From Chloromonas sp. AAM2 (taxonomy: Eukaryota > Chlorophyta > Chlorophyceae > Chlamydomonadales > Chlamydomonadaceae): a stretch of DNA of 41,609 nt. Of the stretch, positions 32,934 to 41,609 are shown piece by piece. Position 1 is the first letter of the stretch. Every line of letters starts with the position of its first letter. The notes beneath the pieces are model-generated. The model was not told the DNA's origin, did no database searches, and saw only the letters and a list, made by a program, of their open reading frames with translations. The DNA lies in NCBI GenBank assembly GCA_004335635.1, contig QAXH01003882.1:1-41609 (forward strand), written 5' to 3'. Made by a program: the position numbers and the translations under genes.

Positions 32934-32938
32934 TGTAA
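32934..32938 (+). terminator. TGTAA poly(A) signal candidate for the Rab gene
   Basis: TGTAA occurs about 237 nt after the Rab stop codon, in the 644-bp gap between the convergent Rab and PUM3 genes. Use is inferred. Confidence 0.4.
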
Positions 32939-33229
32939 TGAACGTTGGAGAAATTTGCCCAGAGTCCCGCCTCAATATCTACTGCCGATATAATGCATGG
33001 CGTTGAAGCCATGGTTTTGTACAACACAGTCATGCGGCACACAGACCTGCTACGAACACAGTGGCTCGCGAACACAGTGTTGTTTTTGCAGTGCTCAGAC
33101 AGTCACGTATAAATAATCAGATTGTGGCCTGCTGCGACAGCGCTGACAGGCTCACAATCGAACAAACACAAAGAATATGCAAGGCAAGCGTTGGGAAGCC
33201 AAACAATGCAATACGACCAAACACAACAG

Positions 33230-33356
33230 AAAAAGAAAGTTTGCCAGTTTTGGGACAATGTGCAGTGGCACCAGTGTTGTGATGTGGAACATCGACGACG
33301 ACAGTTCTGTTTGTTCACATGCGAGAATTGTCCCAGAACTGTCAACCAGACTTTTT
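33230..33356. mobile_element. Candidate 127-bp MITE overlapping the PUM3 stop codon
   Basis: Two inverted copies of the dispersed motif face each other: AAAGTTTGCCAGTTTTGGGA at about 33237-33256 and TTGTCCCAGAACTGTCAAC at about 33329-33347, each bordered outside by an A- or T-rich run. This gives a short element of about 127 bp with about 28-bp inverted ends. The right-hand end covers 33342-33353, the last codons and stop of the PUM3 gene on the minus strand. Single copies of the same end sequence occur at 2051 and 17962. No target-site duplication was confirmed. Confidence 0.55.
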
Positions 33357-36300
33357 GAGCTTCTTTGCTGTTTGCTTGGGGCCGGGGTTCTGCTGCTCTG
33401 CTTGCCCCCCGTCTTTTCCCTGCTGCTTCCTCTTTCCCGTGGAATCCCCTTGCTGAGGCGCATGCTTGCTGCTGCCTGGTGTGGCTGCCTTGGGTTTGAC
33501 TGCACCGGCCGCTGGTGTGCCTTGCACCGATGCCTTGCCTGAAGCAGCCACTGCTGGATTGCTTCCATCCCCTTGTTGCCCTGCCACCGCCACGGCAGCT
33601 GCGCCACCCTTCTTCCCCCCTCTCCCCTTGCCCGACTTTGCTGAGGATCCCCCTGCAGCTCCCTTGCTGTGGCCGTGGCCTGCACCCAGAAAACGAGCAC
33701 TCCACTCTTCTAAAGTGGCCGGCTTGACCAGCGGTCCTAACTCTGCTGCAGCAGCCGCACGAACGTCTGCTGACCCACAATGCAACAGTGCAGCCAACAC
33801 CTTCTCCCCATGCCCTCCCACCCACTCCTTGCACCGCCCCGCACAAACGCCTGCCCACAGCTTTTCCGCAAACACCGTTGCGGGTCCCGGCACCTGCTCC
33901 TCCCCTGACGCCAACAGTAACCGCCGCAGCGCCCTGCTTGCATAGTAGTGAGTAAACACGTGCTCTGCCTGGGGTGCAGGGCCCGCCCCTTCCTCCACTC
34001 CCTTTTCTCCATTTGCTTCAGCAACAATGGCATCATGCAGCTCTGATACTGTGCTAGGCACAAGCTCCTGTAGCAATGCACCGTCCCCACCCCTAGCTGC
34101 TTCAACAATCACATCACAGGCTGCAGGTGCACGCAGTATTGCACTCGCTGCTGCTGTGCATGCGTTCACCAAAGCCGATGCAAGCGACTGCTTTCCGCCT
34201 GCTGCTAGCAACTCCTTCCTTCTAACTGCACCCTCCTTCTTGCTCAATCCCAGCGCACGCTCCTGCTGTTCCCCTTCCTTCCCTTCAGCCTCTTGTTCCT
34301 CTTGATCCTCGCTGTCCTCTGCTGCCATCTTCTTCTTGTCTTTCTGCTGTCTTTGCTTCGCCTTGCTTGATGGTGGCTTGTCAGTGTCGTCAGCGCCATC
34401 GCCTTGTGCCTCATCCTGCAACCACGACACAACCATTCTCCATGGCGACGAGGCACGCGTGCATGATGGAATGGCGTAACGGCCAGGTATACCTGCTGCA
34501 ACCCGTGAAACTGTTTAAGGTTTAAACACCGAGCACATCCTGCCACTCCTTGTACACATTTACACATGTAAGCCTTGCCACCCTAGCAGGGTCAGTGCGC
34601 TTCCTTGTGATCCGTCACTGCAGTCAGTGTGCCCTCCCTGGGCCTCACCTCATCCCCATCCAGGTCCGTGACCATCTGGCCGGACGAGCGCACGGTGCGT
34701 AGCGGCAGCTGCATCATGGCCAGCGCTGCGGAACCCAGGTAGCGGCTATTGTTGGGGCTCAGTAGCTGCAGCAGCACGCGCCCCGCATGGCTATCCTCAA
34801 CAGCCTCCGACATCATCGCCTGCAGAGCACAACAATAGGTGGAGGCAGGCCATAATCACATGCACATGCTTGCTTTGAGGGGTGATGTAGGCAGCTGTGG
34901 AGACTGTTTGGTCTGCAGCACACCAAGCTGCCAAACGCAATGCACGTGTAACGATGATGATGAGTGCAGATATGATCGCAGTGCAGATGATCGCTCGTGG
35001 TGTGTTGTACTTGACTACAAGTGATGAATGACAGCAAGCAGCGGACAGTGCGCATCCGTTCAGGCACACGGAGCATGGCATGTGGGAAGTGGTTCTCAGA
35101 CAAACGCCTGTCAGGGCGCGTAACCGACAGTCATTCATCAGCATCAGACCGCCCGTCGGTATGGGAGTCATCTCAGAACCATGGCCAGACGCAAACCACA
35201 TGCATGTCAGTTATGAAGATGTTTGGAGAAGCTGTGCGTTGTGTCAATTTGCGCACACTTGCTGGATTGCTCTACATTGCTTCATGTAGCAAAGCTCGGC
35301 GACTTTTGCCAGCAAAGATGGAGAATTGACCTTACAAGCTTTACAACACACTGCTTTACTTTCACGCCATATCGCGTCAGATGTCTTGAGTGCACTAGCC
35401 ATGCAGTTGGGTGTACGAGCAGTATGCCATACCTTGAGTTCATTGCCAATGACCTTGCTTGTCAGTGACGTGTCATCTGTGACGCTCAGCGCACATGCTA
35501 GGACCACATAGCCCCATTCGTTCACAGCCATGCTTGCCACATGACCTGCACACCACCACGCGGCCCGACACAATCCGTCAGTGGCCAACAACGCGTGGAA
35601 AGATGAATGAGCATCGAACCTCAGATACCATGCACAGTGAAGGCTAGCGAGTTGGTTATCAAACGCCCGTGGCTTGGGTTAAGAGAGTCGGCCTCCTCTA
35701 ACAGCAACAAACGAAAAAAAATTGTAGAGTCATCACACAAGTGTGAAACTGCGAAAGAAGTGGCCTGGTCTTAGCTTCAAAGGTATGGCAGCTGATGCAT
35801 TCCCAAGCTCGGCTTCTTCTTCTCACCCTTGAATGCCCTGATGATCCTTTTGCGGTCCTTAGCCGTCCCGTACGCAAGCGCAGCGCACACCACCGCGGCG
35901 CCGTCATGTGTGTGCACCATCTTGAGAAGCGCTGCCCCTGTGGCACTCAGGGTGTCGATTGCGTCCTCCACGGATGCAGAAGGGGCACACTCCAAGAAGT
36001 CGCGCAAGAGCCTGTAAGAAAGGACGTGCACAAAGCACAAGAAGTTTGATGCGAAGACTGGTACAGGCTACCGAGAAAACAGCACGGCCTTTGTTACGGC
36101 AGTCCCTTGTTTTCATCCTTGACAACCCAATCATCTCAATCATCACATGTGTCTACATGTTCCTTCCGCTCACCTGTGCACCATGGGTGGGTGCAGAATT
36201 CCCTTCTCCATGATTGGCACCAGCGCTTTGGTCATGTGCTGCATGACGGCCCGCCGCTTGGCCGCGCCCTCCGACGCGAGCAGCACTGACAGGCTGGGCA

Positions 36301-39245
36301 GCACCGCGCCCTGCTGCTTAAGGCCGTCAAACAACACAAACTCACGGCCGTAGAATTCAGCACACTGCAAAGCAAGCAAATTATAGATCAGCTTGCGAAG
36401 ACGAACAAGCCAGCCTACTGTCACATGTGTAGGAGGGTCACGAGGCCTTGCTAGTCACGAGTACAATGCACAGGTTTGCGCCAGTCACGAGTACAATTCT
36501 TCAAGGACACAAAGCTGAGCCAGAGTGAATGCCGCATGCACAGGCAAGGCAAGACGCTGAGTGCTGGGAGATAGCACAGGCTTCTGTACTAGATGATTGT
36601 TCAAGTCCACTTTTGCTGTTGTTGCTAAGGGTGCAATGGTGACCAATAGATTACCAATTTTCCCTTGCCCCTTGCCCCGGCTGAGCAGTCCTCCCCGAAC
36701 CGAAGGCCATGTAAACAACAACAACAGCTGGCTAAGTGCTGCAAACGTTCTACGAGTGCAATCATGGCTGGCAACATGCATGGCCCGCACTGACCATGGC
36801 GTTGCGCAGTCCAGTGGGTGCCACGTCATAGAGGTCCACCAACACGTCTGCACCCATGGGGTGGCGCAGCAGCTCCGCCATGTGACCGCGCAGCATGCGC
36901 ACAAGGTCTGCATGGATAAGACACAGCATGGCAGTTACCATTCTCGCTCAAAGAATGCTGATGTCAAGACAAGACGCAAAAAACACAAGGGCGGAGTAAT
37001 TCGCTTGGACCACGTGGACAGGAGGAATGCGGTGAGATTGTGTTTACTGGACTGTAGCGCGGGCGATGGCGTGTGTGCATGCACATGAATACCATGCAGG
37101 TATGGGTATGCGAAGACTGCAGAGTGGTTGCATTGGTTTCCGTGTCAAGCTAGAAGAGGACCGACTCGGCCATGGAAGAGGTCAGCCAGTGTGACGTCGC
37201 CTGTGAGGTTGATGTATGCCAGGCCATGACCCACGCACGCACTTCATACAGCGTGCACAGGTTTCACATCCCGGCAAAGAGTGGCAAAAGAGTGACAAGG
37301 CGTGCATCACACTCAAGCGAGGTGCCATGATAGAGTGGGTTTCATGCGATGGGTTTAAAGCTGCACACAAGTTTGCATGTTGATCAATGTGAATGTGCTG
37401 AGATGCAGTGCTTGGGCGCAGAAGCCAAACCAGATGCCTCAGGGTATGTGTTTTGTCCACATTAGAGTTCGGTAAGATAACGCAGTATGCTTAGCATCAG
37501 TGGCAGGGCAGGCAGCCGGCCCAGCAAAACTGGCCTTTATGCATGCGGCTTACGCTGCAATTTACAAACAATCAACTGCACAGCCCTGTTGATTTGCAAC
37601 AAGCTGTAACATAGCACTGATACGGCAATGGTGGGTGATCCTTAATGCCAGCCTAGCAAACACACACATTCCCCATATGATCGTGGCAAGTAGCATCAGG
37701 AACTGACCTGGCACTTGTTCCTTGGTGGATACATTGATCAGCTTGCGCACGACATGGTGACCATACTTGCTCTTGGCCAAGGCTACCATATTGGATTTGA
37801 CCTGTGGCACGCGGGAGAGTGAGCAAGGTCTGTTTGATGATTACCCACTTTTTATCCTCAACGTAACGCACCAGCGTATGACCGTGTAGACGGCAGCCTG
37901 TGCAAGTGGTCTGTTTGTACCAGCCAACGAGGCAGGCAGAACACAGATCATGTTGCCGGTACAGAGTCTCGCATGTCTATCTATGATATGCAGGTAGCCT
38001 ACCTAGCAGCACTATGGGGCCAGAACGTTCACACCGAGGCATGACACGTCTGGCTAATGCATGTCTGCTCTTGACAGAATGGGGAACGAGAAATGTCTGG
38101 CCCTATGAGACGGCCCCTGCCACTGACTGGCTGGAGCCGGCCTGTTACGGGTTACATATGTTGCTCTCAGCCCTGTGAAAGACCAATGCCACGACTGAAT
38201 TACGTGGCAATGGTGAGTTTGTGGCTGTTTGCATGACGTGACGTATCCATATTCAAGGACTGGGTTGAACACTGCCCAACACAAGTGAGCTCGTCCGTGT
38301 ATGCATGCAACAACTTAAAACTCGACCCTTGCTTGCTCGACCCTTGTTCATCTATGGAGATGACGGAGATGCAAGGATGCTCAAGTCAGTTACCTGATCC
38401 ATGATGCTGGCTTGTTGCTGCTTGGTGCCATGCTTGGCACAAAATTGGATGACCCGCGATGCGGTGTGGTTTGCTGCTAGCTCAACCAACCAACCGTCGA
38501 CCTGCAATCCGAGTGCATGCACGTTCCATATACGCATGTGCTTGCAGGTAGCATGTGGTGACACCAGCGTAGCATGCCACGGTCGTCTGCCATAACAGCC
38601 ATCAAAAAAAAATCCAAATCCAGTACCACCGGTATTGGTGATGTGGCCATCAGTGTTCAACCTTAGAAAACCTGCTCACCTTGGACATGATCTTATCCAC
38701 CAAGGCTGATTTTTCTTCAGGTGATGTCTGCTTTGGGCGGAGAGCCTCCCACAGCACAACGGCCTCCTGTGGTAGCAACACTGCAATGGCAGTTGATCGA
38801 GCAGAAGTCACGCATGGCTAAGTTGCTGATCTGCAGTGGATCCTTGGATAATCATGCGAAGAAGCACCCACCTGAATGAGACTGTAATTCTTCTTTAAAG
38901 CTGCGCTCTTTTGTTTGGCCAGATCCTTTTGCTCATGCCTGCAGCCAGAAAAGAGGCGCCGTCATTTTGCATGGCATGACGGCATGCAGCCGTCATTGGC
39001 GAACGGCGCGAACCGTACCTTGTTAGCTTGACTGGGGGACCCGCAGAGTTGCGTCCGCCGCCAGGAGCTGCTTTCGCGCTGGCATCGCCAGGAGGCTTGC
39101 CGCCCTTCTTGTCAAAACCCTTCCCCTGGGTGCGCACTGCTTGGGCCTTGCCATCGCTTATCCTCTGCTTCTTCGGTGCTAAGCCGGCATCTGCACTCGG
39201 GCTGCCCCTCTTCTTGCCACTGCCCTGGCCTTTGGGCCCGGCCAT
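33342..39245 (-). CDS. PUM3: PUM3/Puf6-type pumilio-repeat protein, ribosome biogenesis
   Basis: Eleven exons join in phase: 39245-39019, 38938-38872, 38766-38680, 38501-38394, 37801-37708, 36907-36795, 36364-36174, 36011-35827, 35545-35433, 34819-34649 and 34415-33342, giving 809 residues. Residues 1-75 are basic and Gly/Pro-rich, as in a nucleolar signal region. PUF-like helical repeats follow from about 128 (e.g. ASRVIQFCAKHG, SKYGHHVVRKLINVSTKEQV, HPMGADVLVDLYDVAPTGLR, HTHDGAAVVCAAL, NEWGYVVLACALSVTDDT, SHAGRVLLQLLSPNNSRYL). The part after about 395 corresponds to the CPL domain, and the tail is Lys-rich. Yeast Puf6, human PUM3 and Arabidopsis APUM24 act in the nucleolus in 60S pre-rRNA processing; that role is inferred here. 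The start at 39245 has the basic MAGPKGQGSGKKRG. The stop lies inside a short repeat. Confidence 0.93.
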
Positions 39246-39545
39246 TAGGGCGACAATTCTTCTGCCGCCGCCTTGTAGACGAGGCGTGTTCTGATCACCG
39301 ACAAGCTGTAGAGTCAAACCACACTGCACTGAAGTACTTGATAAGGAACGATGTATGGGTCTCAGCAAGTGAGCAGGCGGCGCTCAGTGTCGGAAAGATA
39401 CAATTTGGTGTGACGTGCAATGGTGCGTTTCTCAGTGTGACACTGCATCTTGCCCAATCTTCGTGTTTGATTCCCCTGTTTGTCGATCCCTCGTGCCGGG
39501 AAAGAGTTCACGCCAAGAGCAGGCTGTGCTGGCTGACTGCACGAA

Positions 39546-39598
39546 TCATGCAGTGAGATACCACTGTCACACTGGAACACACAAGACTAAGGATGTTT
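39546..39598 (+). repeat. Direct duplication, first copy
   Basis: This ~50-bp block (contains GAGATACCACTGTCA, ACTGG, ACACAAG and GGATGTT) recurs at about 40136-40187 with a few changes. The copies are about 590 bp apart in the same orientation. Confidence 0.8.
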
Positions 39599-39864
39599 AG
39601 GCGCTCCACCCACTTGAAGCATGCAAGGACTGCAATGGATTGGTGTGTAAGGCTGCTGCCAAACTTATAAGTGACACGTTGTGTCGTGTGTACATTCGGC
39701 TGGATGTACATAATTCTGATCGTCCCTCGGCCTTTGCCCAGGTTTGTACTTTGAGTTAGGCGGCACCATTTTGCGCATGAACTTGCACTGTCCTCACTTG
39801 TTGTTACTTTGCTCGTGCTGATGGTGAGGGCACTTCTGAGATACAGCAGTGTTAAGTTGATTTT

Positions 39865-39901
39865 GTTCTTGCTGGCAATGGACTTAATTGCCAGCAAGAA
39901 C
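39865..39901. repeat. Perfect 15-bp hairpin
   Basis: GTTCTTGCTGGCAAT and its exact complement ATTGCCAGCAAGAAC are separated by the 7-base loop GGACTTA. No following T-run suggests a bacterial-type terminator. It lies between the two direct duplications at 39546 and 40136. Confidence 0.95.
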
Positions 39902-40011
39902 CTCGGAGGCAAGGTCGGAAAGGGCTGCATCAGTACAGCAGTTCCGATAGTTCAAGGTATCAAACTGAAGGCAGGCTGCACTTGCTAAGCTGTCCCAGGC
40001 TGTGTGACCTA

Positions 40012-40078
40012 GAGCTGAGCTGGGCCTTGAGCTGAGCTGAGCCTAGAGCTGAGCTGAGCTGAGCCGAGCCTAGAGCTG
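40012..40078. repeat. GAGCTGAGCT / CCTAGAGCT tandem repeat
   Basis: Irregular repeats of GAGCTGAGCT and CCTAGAGCTGA fill this stretch; it produces a Ser/Leu/Ala open frame on the minus strand that is best ignored. Confidence 0.85.
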
Positions 40079-40135
40079 ATCTAAGCCAGGTTGTGAGCCT
40101 AGAGCTAAGGTGATGACTGAGATACACTGAGTGCA

Positions 40136-40187
40136 TGATGCACTGAGATACCACTGTCATACTGGGAGACACAAGTCGAGGATGTTA
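40136..40187 (+). repeat. Direct duplication, second copy
   Basis: Second copy of the block at 39546-39598, in the same orientation, with GAGATACCACTGTCA, ACTGG, ACACAAG and GGATGTT conserved. Confidence 0.8.
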
Positions 40188-40724
40188 CATCAGGTGTCCA
40201 AGCAAAAAGTGCGTGCATCAGCAAGCTGCAAATGCTCAGAAACATAGTACTGCATACGTGCACACCATCAGTGGTCTTCTTCATAAGTCAGTACTTGCCA
40301 GCTCATGCCAGCCCAAGTGGGCGGAATCACCAGTCAAGAATCCTCCGTGCAAGCATCGGGATCAAGCAAACAAAAACAACACAGGACAGGTGTGAGAAAT
40401 GACCGAGCCACATGGCAGCACTTGCACATGTAACGGACGTCCCCTGCACACCTAGCTAGGCCTAGCTAGCATATTCTCTCACACCTCATCAATGGCCTTA
40501 TGCAGGCAGTTCATGCAGGCGGTTTAGCAGGTAGTTTCTGCAAGCAGTTTTTATGCATCAGAGCGTTTCCACAAGGCTTATCCAAACCCGCAGTGGTACA
40601 GCACAAGCTGCTAGCAAACCCAAAACATTTCCCCAGGTAGAAAAGGTGTCAACCTCAGCGTAAAGCCCTTGGCGGCATGTCTACAGGCTGCTGGCAGCCA
40701 CGTGGTGCTGTCAAGGCGGTTGGC

Positions 40725-41609
40725 TTAGTTGATGAGGCCACGTGTGATGGGACAGCACTTGTAGTCCTCGCCATGGGGGTAGTTGAACAGGGCTGCATTG
40801 CATGTGCCACCCACACAGAGCTGCTCCAAGCTGGCGCATGGGGCCTTGACGGCCAGGCACACAGTGGAGCCCACGGCTGAGGTGGCTGTCATGTTCAGGT
40901 TGGTGAGCTGCACAACAGACAACAGAGGAACAGCACAGGTCAGATCACCATTAGAGCGTGTAGACCATTTCAATATCAATCACGATGATTGCGGTCGGAC
41001 ACGTGCTGCTGATCGTGATGATGGCGGTCTATCTTGAGCATGTGCTGTGACTTGTCAATTGATGCATGTGAGCATGGCCATCTGGGGTTGCTCAGGAATG
41101 GAAGGGTGTAAAGTGGCACTAGCTTGCAGGCAAGTATGCTCGACAGCGGGCTGCCAAGACACTGTGAGCAGGTTGAGACTAGCCAGATGCATCACTATCT
41201 TTGATGCAGGATTGGGGACCATTTGCAATTGGGAGGAGAAGGGCACTGGCGGAAGGCAAGTATGCTCAACACTGAATTGCTCGGGAAACAAGCAGGTTGA
41301 AAAGCTTGAAATGCTGGATAGTGCAATCCTCACCTTGATGGCTGCGAATGGCTTCGTCTGGAAGAAACGAGGCTTCTTGACGCCATTGATTGACATGTAG
41401 GAGAGGGAGCCGTGGCACATTGGGTTGACCTCGAACTCGATCTTGTACAGGTCCATGTCACCGCATGGGCCGCTGGTCATGCCAGTCTCCTTGATCTCAA
41501 AGCAGAAGTGGGTTGTGCCGTCTTGGTTGGCAACTGCGGTGGGCTTGTCGAGCGTGAGAGGTCCCATGTCCCTGTTGCACTTGCAGTAGGGGAAGTTGGT
41601 GTACTTGAC
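40725..41609 (-). CDS. Pherophorin-family extracellular matrix protein, 3' part only
   Basis: Two exons are inside the window: 41609-41334 (entering in frame from beyond the edge) and 40907-40725, joined in phase over a 426-bp intron, giving 152 C-terminal residues. The start FPYCKCNRD is the hallmark opening of a pherophorin domain. Conserved Cys-containing blocks follow: HFCFEIKE, SGPCGDMDLYKIEFEVN, GVKKPRFFQTKPFAAIKVTN, GSTVCLAVKAPCASLEQLC, TCNAALFN and KCCPITRG near the end. Pherophorins are secreted Hyp-rich glycoproteins of the volvocine cell wall and matrix, often induced by wounding or sexual signals. The signal peptide, any Pro-rich spacer and a first pherophorin domain would lie outside the window. 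The stop is at 40725-40727. Confidence 0.92.

Larger units (their letters stand above)
39246..40724. other. No supportable gene; repeat-rich spacer
   Basis: Between the PUM3 start and the pherophorin 3' end there is no convincing coding frame. It holds a 15-bp hairpin, a ~50-bp direct duplication and GAGCT-rich repeats. The PUM3 promoter should lie near its left edge. Confidence 0.5.

Noticed and set aside
39960..40172. Ser/Leu/Ala-rich minus-strand frame
   Set aside because: Produced by the GAGCT repeat; not gene-like.
41055..41333. Continuation of the pherophorin frame past 41334
   Set aside because: The conserved domain breaks off at AAG|GTGAGG and resumes at 40907 after a TGCAG acceptor, so this stretch is intron.
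1..41609. An undescribed multi-gene defence or biosynthetic system
   Set aside because: The recognisable genes are conserved single-function eukaryotic genes on both strands with no shared pathway, and the unknown frames are isolated. I see no sequence basis for claiming a new system.

Overview
The window looks like nuclear DNA of a green alga, most likely chlamydomonadalean or volvocine. The genes are cut into many small exons with GT-AG introns, stops are followed in places by TGTAA (the chlorophyte poly(A) signal), and one gene encodes a pherophorin, an extracellular-matrix family typical of Volvocales. The sequence is full of microsatellites, minisatellites and short inverted repeats, and contains a 104-base N gap. 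Nothing supports a bacterial, organellar or viral origin. Exon coordinates below come from reading frames, splice consensus and family alignment by eye, and intron phases were checked for consistency.

Layout. 1-4.8 kb: no recognisable gene; it holds a 31-bp tandem array, a ~1.17-kb element with ~175-bp inverted ends, and a cluster of CAGGGACCCTG repeats. 5.06-6.19 kb (+): two candidate exons of an unrecognised protein. 7.4-9.8 kb (-): an eight-exon secretory FKBP-type prolyl isomerase. 10.0-17.2 kb (+): an eight-exon SWAP/SURP splicing factor with an RS domain, transcribed divergently from the FKBP gene across 188 bp; its sixth intron carries an 18-bp minisatellite interrupted by the N gap. 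17.2-22.8 kb: mostly unassigned, with a few weak open frames and one tentative three-exon gene. 22.8-27.0 kb (-): a CXC-domain (TSO1/LIN54-like) DNA-binding protein whose first exon or exons were not found. 27.36-28.06 kb (+): an open frame with no recognised family. 29.2-32.7 kb (+): a complete eight-exon Rab GTPase of the Rab18/RABC type, with one GC-AG intron and a CXC prenylation end. 33.3-39.2 kb (-): a complete eleven-exon PUM3/Puf6-type pumilio protein, convergent with the Rab gene. 40.7-41.6 kb (-): the last two exons of a pherophorin that continues beyond the window.

The recognised genes are housekeeping or cell-wall genes: ER protein folding, pre-mRNA splicing, cell-cycle transcription, membrane traffic, ribosome biogenesis and extracellular matrix. 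They do not form an obvious pathway or cluster. I found no convincing evidence of a new multi-gene system. The unusual material is mainly repeat biology (a dispersed short inverted-repeat family, one copy of which supplies the PUM3 stop codon), a GC-AG intron, and a few unrecognised open frames.
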